A stretch of 64,000 nt of DNA, taken from contig NW_006494916.1 in the NCBI RefSeq assembly GCF_000471905.2, positions 1,409,675 through 1,473,674 on the forward strand. Reading direction: 5' to 3'. The position numbers and the translations under genes were made by a program. The stretch comes from Amborella trichopoda. Lineage: Eukaryota > Streptophyta > Magnoliopsida > Amborellales > Amborellaceae. Shown here piece after piece: positions 52,829 through 63,553 of this stretch (position 1 is its first letter; every line of letters starts with the position of its first letter). The notes under the pieces were generated by a model. The model saw nothing but the letters and a program-made list of their open reading frames with translations. It made no database searches and had not been told where the DNA came from.

Positions 52829-54219
52829 ATGAGTTTTGGCTTCCTATAACTTGTGTCTTTATGAAATTTTAAAATGGATATACGTAAAAGACTGATGTCT
52901 AAACCTAAAAATTCGAGCGGTGTTTTTCCATTTTTATTTCATGGTTACCTTCTCAAAAAATTCTGTAATATTTGTCAAAATCATCTAAGACATTAACTAT
53001 TTAATATTTGGAACCCAGTTTTTATGTGGCTAAGCCTGCATATGTAGAAATGCAGGCCCCTTAATAAATCTATTTTTGAGATGGATTTTAAGATTTAATT
53101 TTTAAGGACATATAATCTCTAACATGGAAATCATGAATATGAAAAAATAAATAAAATTTTAAATGACATAAATAATAATTTTAGTAAGAAAACATTTGAA
53201 TCGTTAGTTTCCATTATTTTTAGATGGAACACCTCTGGACTGCATATATAGAAATGTGGTCCAGCCCGCTTGAAACAATTTTCTTTAATATTTTAGCATA
53301 TGTTTTGATTAAATTTCAAAATACACATGAAATTCTACAGGGTTTTCAGTTGGAATAGTAGAAAAAGGGTTAATTATTAAATCATTGAAAGGCGAGGAGT
53401 ATTTTGATAAATTTCTTAAAAAACTTAATAAATTTGCCAAATTGTCATTGTTCAGAGTTGGGAAGACTGAACAATTATGAGCATTTCAATAATTGGATCT
53501 AAGAAGCCCTAACTAAATAATCTCAATATGTAGGCAGTTTCACAATAATACTCTTGATCATCTAGAAATATAAATAAGGAGCATATTATTCAAGGTTCCT
53601 AATGAGGAGCAATTAGGAGCATTTGTGTCATGCATGTAAGGCATTTGGGTGCCCCATGATAAAAATACCCATAGTTGTTCATCATTGCTAAACCTAAATA
53701 ATGTATTTCTTATTTGCAACCCTATGGGTTTTTTTTTTTTTTTTATTCGGACGGGCCTCTTGAAGGTCAAATTTATTAAAATAACCTTAGTTGTTCAAGG
53801 GTCCTAATTTAAACAAGAGAAATTTATAATTTTTTGAGAAGCTGCCTAAGCGAAATAAAATTATAAAAGCAATCAATCAAATGTTAATTAAGAGCATTTA
53901 AGCCCTTTAATAATTTTGCAAGATGATATTTTCCCTTAATAATACATGAAATATATTTTTCATCCTCAATCCATGATTTTGTAGTTCTAAAAATAACACA
54001 AACTTTACAATTTAATGAAGGATTAAAATAAACAATACTAAAACTTGCAAATAGACTATTTCTAAACTTCAATCTTTCAAATGTATTATCATGGACCTGT
54101 GAAATCTTAGTTCCTAAGTGAAATCTCAATATGCAGAGGCGGTTTCACAAAGTAAATTCTACCTGTAGATAGATCTTGAAAGGCAGGATCTGCTGCCCCA
54201 CATCAAATTCCCCCCTTTA
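52829..54219. other. no recognised gene
   Basis: AT-rich with an 18-20 bp T run at 53729-53748. CTGCATAT(G/A)TAGAAATG occurs at about 53037 and 53250, each flanked by an imperfect palindrome (GCCTGCA..TGCAGGCC; GGACTGC..GTGGTCC), perhaps the ends of an old inverted-repeat element. Confidence 0.45.
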
Positions 54220-54228
54220 AAATTTAAA

Positions 54229-54617
54229 GGGTGAGGTTTGTATTGAGCCGAGGCTCTAAACAATCAAATTAGAGCCCACCTTCAAATAGTGTCGAGAAAT
54301 GTAGTTTCAATACTAGAAATCTTCGACTAGCTTTAAAATATATTTTAATTAAAATAAAATTTAAAGCTTCAAAAATAGTGTAGATTGACAAGATATATGA
54401 AAACTTGAATAACTTAATAATTAACAGTCCAAAACCACGTTACAAGATGCACTATTTTCAAAACTTGAAATTCATTTTTTTCTCAAACCCGTGTATCTTG
54501 ATGTCGGTATGATCAATTTGAAGATATTTGGGCACCAAAACAACCTCTTCTAATGAAATTTTTGAGGTAGGCTCTAAGTTGGTTGTTTAGAGCCTAGGCT
54601 CTATATAAACTTTTCCC
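54229..54617 (-). mobile_element. Mutator-like MITE, GAGCC-TIR subfamily, 389 bp
   Basis: Perfect 9-bp target duplication AAATTTAAA (54220-54228 and 54618-54626). Left end GGGTGAGGTTTGTATTGAGCC then GAGGCTCTAAACAATC; right end GGTTGTTTAGAGCCTAGGCTC then TATATAAACTTTTCCC. Interior blocks match the copies at 36523 and 36908 in the opposite orientation. Confidence 0.92.
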
Positions 54618-54662
54618 AAATTTAAATGAAGGTATTATTATTATTTTTCCATATCTAAGGAA

Positions 54663-55493
54663 GGAAAGTGGTTTGATTAGGTTGCAACCCTATCAAAATA
54701 AGTAAAGCTTCACCTCATAACTCATCGAAAATTGTAATTCAAGTATTGAAAAACCTTACATCAATCATCTCAGCTTGAACGTTATGGTCCTGAAGAAAAA
54801 TACGATTTCGAGCTCTAAAAGTAGTGTACACTGTTACCAATTATCCAGACCATCTATTGTGCCCTAAAAAAAAGTGTTCGATCCTCAAGATCTTTACATT
54901 TTTTTAGTTTCAAAATTTATTGCCAGTGTTAGAAATTGAATTTAGAGTCATCATGGAGATTTTTGTTGTTAAAAGTGCTTTCTAGACGAGGATTTGGGAT
55001 GAAGCTTTATTTTGTTTAAATAAAGGGTGTGGTTTCTATAAGGTTGCAACCCTAAACAATCCAATTAAGGCACACCGCCAAATTTTATTATAACATATAA
55101 TTTTGGTGAAAAAAATCTTAGGATTATCTTAAAATCTATTTTCATATCTAATTATAAAATTTTAAACTAAAAAAATGGTTAAAATCAAGTAGATCTATAA
55201 ATATATAAAAATCTTGAAAATTGACGATCGAGATAATGTGTCGCAAGACATACTATTTCTTAAGCTCAAAAATCCTATATACTATGTCGCAAGATGTACT
55301 ATTTCTTAGGCTCAAAATCCTTCCTTTTTTTTTTTTTTATATTTATACATCTCAATGTCGAGATGCTTTTCAAAATTAAAACAACCTTTTCGAATGGATT
55401 TTTGATATGCATCTTTAATTCTACATTTTAATGTTGCAACCTTATATAAACTTTTTCCTTTAATAAAACCTAGGCTTGATAGAAACTTCATCC
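54663..55493 (+). mobile_element. Mutator-like MITE, third subfamily, interrupted by another MITE
   Basis: Flanked by TCTAAGGAA (54654-54662) and TTTAAGGAA (55494-55502), 8 of 9. Starts GGAAAGTGGTTTGATTAGG then GTTGCAACCC; ends GATAGAAACTTCATCC. It is the sister of 41684-42056. Removing the nested element at 55025-55458 and one 9-mer gives about 388 bp, close to the sister's 373 bp. Confidence 0.85.
55025..55458 (-). mobile_element. Mutator-like MITE (GGTTGCAACC family), nested, 434 bp
   Basis: Flanked by TTAAATAAA (55016-55024) and TTTAATAAA (55459-55467), 8 of 9. Left end GGGTGTGGTTTCTATAA then GGTTGCAACC; right end GGTTGCAACC-like ATGTTGCAACCTTATATAA then ACTTTTTCC. The TIRs match over about 29 of 35 bases. 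It contains a partial internal repetition of GTCGCAAGA(C/T)(A/G)TACTATTTCTTA(A/G)GCTC. Confidence 0.9.
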
Positions 55494-55830
55494 TTTAAGG
55501 AAAGGGTGTTAAATAAAGCTGCCAAAAGCTCAATTTTTTCATTTGTTTTGGCAGAGCACCAATTTTGGCATTGACAGCAACGTGGTGCCCATTGATTAGA
55601 AGTACTAAGGAACTAAGATAAGAGGAGAAAGAAAGGTGGGGCAGGAGTTGGGTGGGGAACAAATAAAAGAAGCCATATTAAAGTGTTCTTGTTTGGGATG
55701 GGCTAGTGGGCTGCCTAACTTTTTGGCTTTTTCAACCTTCTCTCTCTAGCCTTTTCATCCTTAACACACATTCTCTCTCTCTCGTCACAATAGGTCATCA
55801 CAGTCGTTTTCATTTCACACCCTAGAAAAA
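55494..55830. other. no recognised gene
   Basis: Spacer between MITEs with a CT-rich stretch (55740-55790). No coding evidence. Confidence 0.45.
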
Positions 55831-55831
55831 A

Positions 55832-56332
55832 GGTGAGCCTTGCATAAGGTGTCAACCTTATACTATTGAAATAAGGTGGGCCTCATAACTATTTCAAATT
55901 TCAAATTTTCGGCATTGAAATAAGGTGCCCCTCAATTGGTCCGCTTCAATAGATTTTGAGGGGCACCTTATTTCAACCTTATACTATTGAAAATCTATTG
56001 TTGCCTCTACTTATGAAATTTGAAATTCTAGAAAAGGTGATGATTAAGCATATCATAAACACTTAAAAATCTTGAAAATGGACGGTCGAGACAATGTGTT
56101 AGAAGATGAACTATTTCTATGACTAAAAATCATTTTTTTTCATGTCCAGATAATGTGTTAGAAGATAAACTATTTCTATGACTAAAAATCATTTTTTTTC
56201 ATGTCCATGAACCTTGAAGTCGAGATGATCGTTTTGAGGGTTTTCAAGTATAAGACCAATCTTCTCTAGTGGATTTTTTAGGTGAACCTCACCCGTACAA
56301 TATAAGGTTGATACCTTATATAAACTTTTTCC
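55832..56332 (-). mobile_element. Mutator-like MITE, fourth subfamily, with internal palindrome
   Basis: Left end GGTGAGCCTTGCATAAGG then TGTCAACCTTAT; right end ATAAGGTTGATACCTTATAT then AAACTTTTTCC. Interior GAAAATCTTGAAAATGGACG-like, TGAAGTCGAGATGATCG and GTGGATTTTTTAGGTG blocks are family-like. Candidate 9-mers CTAGAAAAA / TTCGAAAAA match at 7 of 9. It contains a 21-bp perfect inverted repeat (55915-55935 and 55956-55976) and a 59-bp tandem duplication (about 56092-56209). Confidence 0.75.
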
Positions 56333-57032
56333 TTCGAAAAATCTTCAAGCTTAAAAGATATTCTACTTCCTCACAAGTATAATGTGCATTTACTCCCTTG
56401 GGTAAAACCACATATACAATTAGTTTTAAGACCCAAATTTTAGGTATATTACCTCTTTAACCCATAGATTAACCTCAATAAAAGAATTTCCTAATTGCAC
56501 CTTCGAAGCACTTGGAAAAATTAATGTTTCGAGATTGAATAGAAACCGTCCAATTTTTAGTGAGGGAGATCTCAGTATTAGAAATCTCAAATTTCAAAAA
56601 AATTAAAAATAATATTAATAATAATCATCTAATGATTCTAAAGTGGTTAACAAAAGTTCATATTGAAAAAAATCATCCCAAGTAGGTCATCTGATCAAGG
56701 GAGTAAAAGTAAAGGAGCATAGGATACGTGCTCATTCTTTAAAATCCTTCTCAGATTCACCTGATTCACTACACCTAGATATTATTCTACTTGGGAGGAT
56801 TTTCTTGGTTTGGTTCCCTTAAATTATTGCACCCTTGTATTTAATTTTACTGAAGCTTAAGGTTCTAATCTACATATGTATAGAAGAACAGTCTATCTGC
56901 TCACACATCTTCATTCTCTTTGTTTGGTTCAGGATCTTGATTCTCTCCCTTTCTATATAGTCTCAAACTACTTTTTCTTTGGTTGGAACTTGAGGAAATA
57001 AGGATCAATGTAGTTGTTTAACAAATGTGATT
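56333..57032. other. no recognised gene
   Basis: AT-rich spacer without motifs that I can support. Confidence 0.45.
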
Positions 57033-57252
57033 ATATATAATGAGACCATTTATATTTGGTACAAGGAAATCACAATTACTTAAAATTATTTGGTGTGAAA
57101 TTCTATAGCTTGAGTGTGTTACAAAGATCGAAAAAATTCATTTTGAACTCTGAGCCTAGTCAATGGAATAAATGTAACCACTCAATTACATCAAATGGTC
57201 AATATTAAATGTGACCACATTGTACTAAAGGTAAATGGTCTCATTGTATATC
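57033..57252. mobile_element. MITE of the TATAATGAGACCATTTACC family (copy 2)
   Basis: TIRs of about 45 bp: left ATATATAATGAGACCATTTA then TATTTGGTACAA; right complement ATATACAATGAGACCATTTA then CCTTTAGTACAA. About 220 bp, AT-rich, non-coding. The superfamily is undecided because the target duplication is not clear. Confidence 0.8.
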
Positions 57253-58409
57253 TTTCCTTAACAAAAGTACCAAGTTTCAGTCGCATATAAGATTGACATG
57301 AAAGGATCCCAAAAAAAGAAAAAAAAGGAAAATATAAAATCACAATGTAATTGGTGTTTGATGGGTATTGATAAATTACACCACAAGGTGCTAGTGGTCT
57401 AGTAGCATGGAGGCACAAAACTAAACCCTCAAAGGCCATATAAGACGAGGCTATTTAGCTGAGAGTTTCATAGTTTACATAGATAGCTTATCAAAATATC
57501 TTTCAACCACTTATTATTATCATCCGAGCCTTATCTCTACTATTTGGTTCGGCAGCTTCCAAGCATTGATAGAGTGCGAAAATGGAGTTTTTTTTAGTGC
57601 AATAGGTGTTTCATTTGCAAAACCTATATAGAAAATCATTATAATGTCTTAATAACATACCTTTGTTGGGGAGTTGAAAAGACATTCAGCACTAGAGTCA
57701 CAGTTGATTAAAATATTCGACTCGCAAGTTAACTATGGGTTTCAAACAGATTGTTAAAATTCGGAACTGGCCGATTCACCACACAAATCGACGGGTTCTG
57801 TTAGAGAATTGGCCAAAACTTAGCCCACTTTTTCTTTTTTCATATCATTAATATTTTAATGATATGTTCAGGGATCTAAATCACCGATCTACCAAACCAA
57901 ATTGGAAATTTGAGCGCAATCCAGCTCCACAAATTGTGTATTTAAACCTTGGTTGGACCAATTTGGTCTTATAAGAGTTCTCCTACCCCTATTTGACTAG
58001 CATTTGCACTTGAACTACCATCAAACGCATGTCGGGCAGTGGTGGAAGCCCATCTATTAGACGTTTTCTTATTGCATATCAAAACAACCCTAGTACAAAG
58101 GACCAAATACGACTAGTAAAAAGAAACCATAAGAAAAAGGTCGTCATTGACTCCTTGTTTTGCTTACATAAAAGTGCAAAATGTTTTTTGATATCATCCT
58201 TCCATGTAAGACTTTTTTGAGGGATACACCAAGAACTAAGGCCTAGGTGATGGCTCAACATTACCCACTTCCCTCATATGAAAGTTCAAGATGGTGCAGC
58301 ATCGACAAGTTTTAATTGTTCGCCACACCCATTAACATTTTGCCTCACTATCTAGGCCCCTTACAAACCAACTCCTACAGTTAACTCCAAAAACCACCTC
58401 TATTCACAG
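57253..58409. other. no recognised gene
   Basis: AT-rich. Short complementary frames at 58029-58220 and 58079-58261 are unsupported. 57720-57960 has AATTCGG/GGCCGATTC-type text resembling the hAT-like MITE interior and may be an older relative. Confidence 0.4.
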
Positions 58410-58889
58410 CAGTGTTCACAAACTCGGCCGGTGCAACTTAGAATTAGCTCCGTTGGTCTAATTCGGAACCATCTGATCAAATTGGAACCGAGCACTAGCC
58501 ATTCTGGTTTTAGCCAGTTTTCGTGGTTCGATCGGATATTTTTAAAAATATTAAAAAAAATGATATAAAATCTAAAAAAATAAGGAGTTTGTTTGTAATG
58601 TATTTTTTAATATATATTTTTTTATCATTTTGGCAAAATTTAGAAAGTATTTTGGCCATGAATACTTATTTTTTCACTACTTTTCAACTTCATTTGGATG
58701 TGCTATATTTAATCATACTTTAAAAATATTTTTCATTTTTTAATTTTTTTTATCTTTGTTTTGTTCTTTTTACACTTTTTGGACCGGTCGGAACATGCCC
58801 GGTTAGGCCAGTTAAGCCGGCCGGTTTGCTAGTCACTTGGACCCAGTCCTTAGCCAGCTTCTGAGGCCGATTCGATTTTTTGAACACTT
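58410..58889. mobile_element. hAT-like MITE, 480 bp
   Basis: Termini CAGTGTTCACAAACTCGGCC and (reverse complement) AAGTGTTCAAAAAATCGAAT CGGCC. Flanking 8-mers ATTCACAG (58402-58409) and ATTCACTG (58890-58897) match at 7 of 8. The CAGTG start and 8-bp duplication fit the hAT superfamily. The interior has GGACCGGTCGG, CCGGTTAGGCCAGTTAAGCC and GCCGGCCGG motifs at the right end. No transposase. Confidence 0.7.
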
Positions 58890-59269
58890 ATTCACTGGCA
58901 CAAGCTCCACAAAGCATTTCGATCATCATTTCCTAAGGAGTACCTCATTCATTTTTTTCACTTTTTAAATCCAAACACCGTAATATATTTGACTTGCATA
59001 CCTCCTCCCATGTGAACAGATGGTATTTTCTTAAATCACTCGACCCTTGCCACAAATAATTTTCGTGAGGCCTTTAATAGACGTTCTCAGTGACATTGGA
59101 ATGGGAGGTAAGGGATAAATCAACCATGGAGGTTAGCAAGGGTAGATTTGATGAAGGTAATCCTCTCCTCAAATGAGAGGCATTTGGCCTTCGAGTTGTC
59201 CAGCTTCCTTTGGATTCAATCAATGACTAGACTCTTTGGATTCAATCAATGACTACACCATGTTGAAAA

Positions 59270-60401
59270 TAGATGACATTTGGTGGCCGATTAATTTGTT
59301 GAAGATCTATATAAGATCCTTAGAAGTATATCAGCCTTGAACCATCGGCAGCACTCAACAGAGTTTTATCCCTGCCCCACCCACTCCCGCTTGAAGCTTC
59401 ATCCGTGAAGGAAAAGAAAAAATAAATATTCAATAGTGAACTGGTATATCTTGGTCCTCCAACCACATCCCAAGTATTACATGTAAGATCAAACTCAACA
59501 GATCAGAATGGGATCCATAAAAAGCCTCAACAGGTCAGAATGAGATTACCTATTTGCGATCAAATAGTTTATGATCTTCTTTTGACAAGTGGTGTAAGTA
59601 GATCAATGTTGCCTCTAAACAACCCACTTCTTTGTTCTTATAAATGGGATCCTAAAAGCTCTCAACCCAATGTAGAACCGGAGCAACAGTTTCCACTTCA
59701 AATCTGATCACTTTAACTAACTCTTTGTCCATCTTTCTATAAACTTGACACCAATTAGTTTTGTTTTATCCATATTGACTGAAGGCCTCACACCACTTTC
59801 AAAGCACCATAGAAAGAGCATGAGATTCCTCATTTGAGCCTTTATTATTGCAGGTGGGAGTTCAACAGCCCACTTTATGGCATCTAGAAACCCTTTTGGC
59901 AAACCACAACCTTGTACACACGGAGCCATTCTGCTTGCTACATGCCTCTTTATAAGAACAAAGAAGTGGGTTGTTTGGAGGCAACATTGATCTACATTTG
60001 CACCCTTGTCAAAAGAAGATCATAAACTATTTGATCGCAAATAGGTAATCCCATTTTGACCTGTTGAAGCTTTCTATAGATCCCATTCTGACCTATTGAG
60101 TTTGATCTTACATTCTGACCTATTGAGTTTGATCTTACATGTAATACTTGGGATGTGGTTAGAGGATCAGGACATACCAGTTTACTACATGTAATACTTG
60201 GGATGTGGTTAGAGGATCAGGACATACCAGTTTACCATTGAATATTTATCTTTTTTTTCCCTTCACGAATGAAGCTTTTTTTTTGCGGGGGGGGGGGGGA
60301 TAAAACTCTACTTAGTGCTGCCCATGGTTCAAGGCAGATATACTTCTAAAGATCTTAAATAGATAACCAACAAATTAATCAGCCACCAAATGTCATCTAT
60401 T
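59270..60401. repeat. large inverted repeat (foldback) with 307-bp loop
   Basis: Left arm 59270-59643 and right arm 59951-60401 are reverse complements. Examples: AGATGACATTTGGTGGCC / AGCCACCAAATGTCATCT; AACCACATCCCAAGTATTAC / GTAATACTTGGGATGTGGTT; GATCAATGTTGCCTC / GAGGCAACATTGATC. The right arm is longer because of internal tandem duplications of 50 bp (60137 and 60187) and 27 bp (60084 and 60111). The loop holds a LINE RT fragment. Confidence 0.9.
60288..60301. repeat. G13 homopolymer in the right foldback arm
   Basis: GCGGGGGGGGGGGGGA, where the left arm has GCCCCACCCACTCCCGC. The homopolymer seems to have expanded in one arm. Confidence 0.8.
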
Positions 60402-60834
60402 GAGTCAACACCTCCCTTCTTAGGCACCAAGTAATGAACATAGCACATTCGTGATTGCATTGACCTTCTGCACCAGTGGAACTCTTCGATCATGAAATTA
60501 ATCCAATTGCCTCCTAAAACTGTTTATAGAAGGTGATAGGGAAGCTGTTAGGCCTAGGACCAAAGCTGAAAACCAACCTTAATCTCCTCTTGCTGGAATG
60601 CCCTTCAAGCGAACTCACTTTCACTTTGGTAAAAGGGACCACCTCTGTACTTACTTTCAAGCTAGTTTCATCTGAAAGGCTAACACTTGATTATAACCTC
60701 TTTGATATGTTATCAAAATTTAAGACCATAGGAATTGTCGGACCTCCTAGAATTGTAACATTAAATTATATAGTATTGTTGTTCCCCTCTTTCAACCACT
60801 ACACCCTGGACTATCAAGGTTTATGAATTATAAT

Positions 60835-61440
60835 TGGCAATTCTATTTTATCATATGATCCATCGGCCATGAGAACAATAATTATTATTATATGATCCAT
60901 TGGCCATGAGAACAATGATTCTGTGTATATTACTATTAGTGATTCTATTTTATCGTATTCCAAGAAATCCTATCAAAAGTTACCTCCCGTTTATATATTG
61001 TGTTATTTCCTCTAAAAAATCATGGCTCACTGAGATACATAACGCCTTTTGAATAGGCTTGGCCGAAAACAATTAAAATACAACTTTTGAGCAAAAAGCA
61101 CTAATATTTATTTGCTTTTTTGAAGTTATAAACGTATACATCCCCTACAAAAACTAATGTCCTTATTACCCCATTATTTTCAGTCCAAAATCAAATTCAC
61201 GTTGGGACATTAATTGCTGAGTATGTTATGAAATTCGGTTGAACGGTGATATAGGGAGTGGATGACATGATTGGTAGAACCCATTCATCTTCATCACCGT
61301 CCAATCTACTGGTAAAACGTGGATAAAAATGAACATGGTGTGGAAGATCTTTCACATCAATATGTACTACAGCCCCCGTCCAATCTACTGGTAAAACGTG
61401 GATAAAAATGAACATTACTGCATTTTAAGCCCCCCTATGG
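60835..61440. repeat. cluster of short direct duplications
   Basis: ATATGATCCAT(C/T)GGCCATGA+GAACAAT occurs twice (60855 and 60892 region). CCAATCTACTGGTAAAACGT then GGATAAAAATGAACAT occurs at 61300 and 61379 (79-bp period). CTTTCACATCAAT(A/C)TGTACTA occurs at about 61349 and 61446. No coding content is supported. Confidence 0.75.
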
Positions 61441-61479
61441 GAGGTCTTTCACATCAATCTGTACTATTGCATTTTAGTT

Positions 61480-61495
61480 TAAACCCCCCCCCCCC
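61480..61495. repeat. C15-type homopolymer tract
   Basis: AAACCCCCCCCCCCCCCGCCC, one of several long G/C homopolymers in this otherwise AT-rich window. Confidence 0.8.
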
Positions 61496-61499
61496 CGCC

Positions 61500-61770
61500 C
61501 AACAGGTCCACAAACTAGGCGTAACAAAAATTCAAAAAATATATAAAAGCCCCAAAAAATAAAGAATTTGTTTATAATGTATTTTTGAATGGTTTTTTAT
61601 TCACTTTTCCAGTATTTTCAATCAACACTATTTTACACATGTGGTTCGGTCGGTCGAACCGACCAGTTTACTTGTTATTGAGATCCGATCTATTCTTTGG
61701 CCGGTTACTGAGATCCGATCAATCCCTTGGCCAGTTGGCCCGTTCGATTTTACAAACATTGCCTACTACT
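61500..61770. mobile_element. partial relative of the hAT-like MITE
   Basis: Shares with 58540-58880 GGAGTTTGTTTGTAATGTATTT-like text (GAATTTGTTTATAATGTATT), then GGTCGG, CCAGTTTACTTGTTATTG-like and CCGTTCGATTTTACAAACAT versus CGATTCGATTTTTTGAACAC. It also contains a 27-bp direct duplication, (A/T)TACTGAGATCCGATC.AT.C with TTGGCC, at 61676 and 61704. Termini are not resolved. Confidence 0.45.
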
Positions 61771-61838
61771 TTACAAGAGCTTAAGAAAATCAATAGAAAG
61801 GGAAAAAGCAAGAAGAAAGAGGCATGCAGTATGGTGAT

Positions 61839-61844
61839 TTTATT
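61839..61844 (-). terminator. candidate polyadenylation signal of the acetyltransferase gene
   Basis: TTTATT on the plus strand is AATAAA on the minus strand, about 127 bases after the stop codon of the minus-strand acetyltransferase gene. The position is right for a plant poly-A signal, but the hexamer is common in AT-rich DNA. Confidence 0.4.
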
Positions 61845-61970
61845 CAAAAGAAAAGAGTTCTAGATAGAGAGACTACAAAAAAGGAGAATGAGACCACCAC
61901 AAAACGTAGAGAGAGAGAGCACAAAAACTTGGGGAGAGAAAAACCTGACCAAACTGTAGAGAGAGACCCT

Positions 61971-62720
<750 letters not shown>

Positions 62721-62759
62721 AGTAGGGTTAAACACCAGAAAGGACCCGATCATTTCTCT

Positions 62760-63224
62760 AAATTACGCTTATGACCTCCCATCCCAACCATATGGGTGGC
62801 AGTATGTATTTGTGGCACTGCCACCCTTGTTTTTGGGTGAGGATAGCAAATATATAAAAACCAGCCTGAAAAATTCATTAATGGACCTTGGATCCAAAAC
62901 TGGATTTGTTAATCTCAAGTATTATGGTGATTATGAATTTAAAATTTTTAATTTTTGAAAATAAAAATTCACTTTTTTATTACAGCTTAACATACTGTCT
63001 GTCATGGTGGTGTATGGGTCACAGGCCATCCAACTTCCATCTCTCTCTCAAATAAAAACCACTTTTTTGATATGTTTTTTCACATCTATTTTTTTGAAGT
63101 ATAGTGGAAGTACCATTTTATTGGTGTCCATCTCTAACACTGGTTTATGAGGAGACATCTGTTTTGGTTAGTCGGTTGACTCACCCAAAGACCATGTCCT
63201 TACTAAATTGTTCTTAATGGTTAA
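62760..63224. other. upstream region of the acetyltransferase gene; no other gene
   Basis: Upstream of the minus-strand gene. GGGTGGCAGTATG...GTGGCACTGCCACCC (62790-62826) forms an imperfect inverted repeat around 105-150 bases upstream of the ATG, a possible regulatory hairpin or operator-like palindrome. No coding evidence. Confidence 0.4.
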
Positions 63225-63250
63225 TTGAGAAATAGTAATAAACATTCATG

Positions 63251-63382
63251 TGCTACTTTCAGCAATGGCAACTCCAAAAAAGATACAAGTACGCTAAAAA
63301 AAGACATATTTGGAAGTGCTACTTTCAGCAATGGCAACTCCAAAAAAAATAAAAATATGTTAAAAAAAGATATAGTTGGAAG
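63251..63382 (+). repeat. 66-bp tandem duplication (22 codons)
   Basis: TGCTACTTTCAGCAATGGCA plus 46 bases occurs at 63251 and 63317. In the plus-strand frame it encodes two copies of ATFSNGNSKK.....LKKDI.GS. Because the period is a multiple of three, a 73-codon frame (63225-63446) stays open across it. There is no other support for a gene. Confidence 0.85.
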
Positions 63383-63553
63383 TAGTGAAAGAATATTGAG
63401 GGTTTATAGTCTTATTGAATATATAACCATTGATAAAACAAAATGATAGATCAAAATTCTTGAAGCCAATCACAAATAATTTTAAAAAAAGTTCTAACGA
63501 TGACAATGATTACAAACCAATTTGCCTCACATCATTTAACTGGACTAACATGT

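Larger units (their letters stand above)
59060..60580 (-). pseudogene. LINE-C: broken L1-type RT with foldback insertion
   Basis: A third LINE, different from A and B, in three minus-strand pieces: 60405-60575 with FGPRPNSFPITFYKQF and VPKKGG (RT start); 59717-59929 with RNLMLFLWCFESGVRPSVNM and DKTKLIGVKF (post-catalytic region); 59060-59220 with LSFEERITFIKSTLANLHG (thumb region). Between the pieces lie the two arms of a large inverted repeat. The catalytic YADD segment is not found. Confidence 0.6.
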
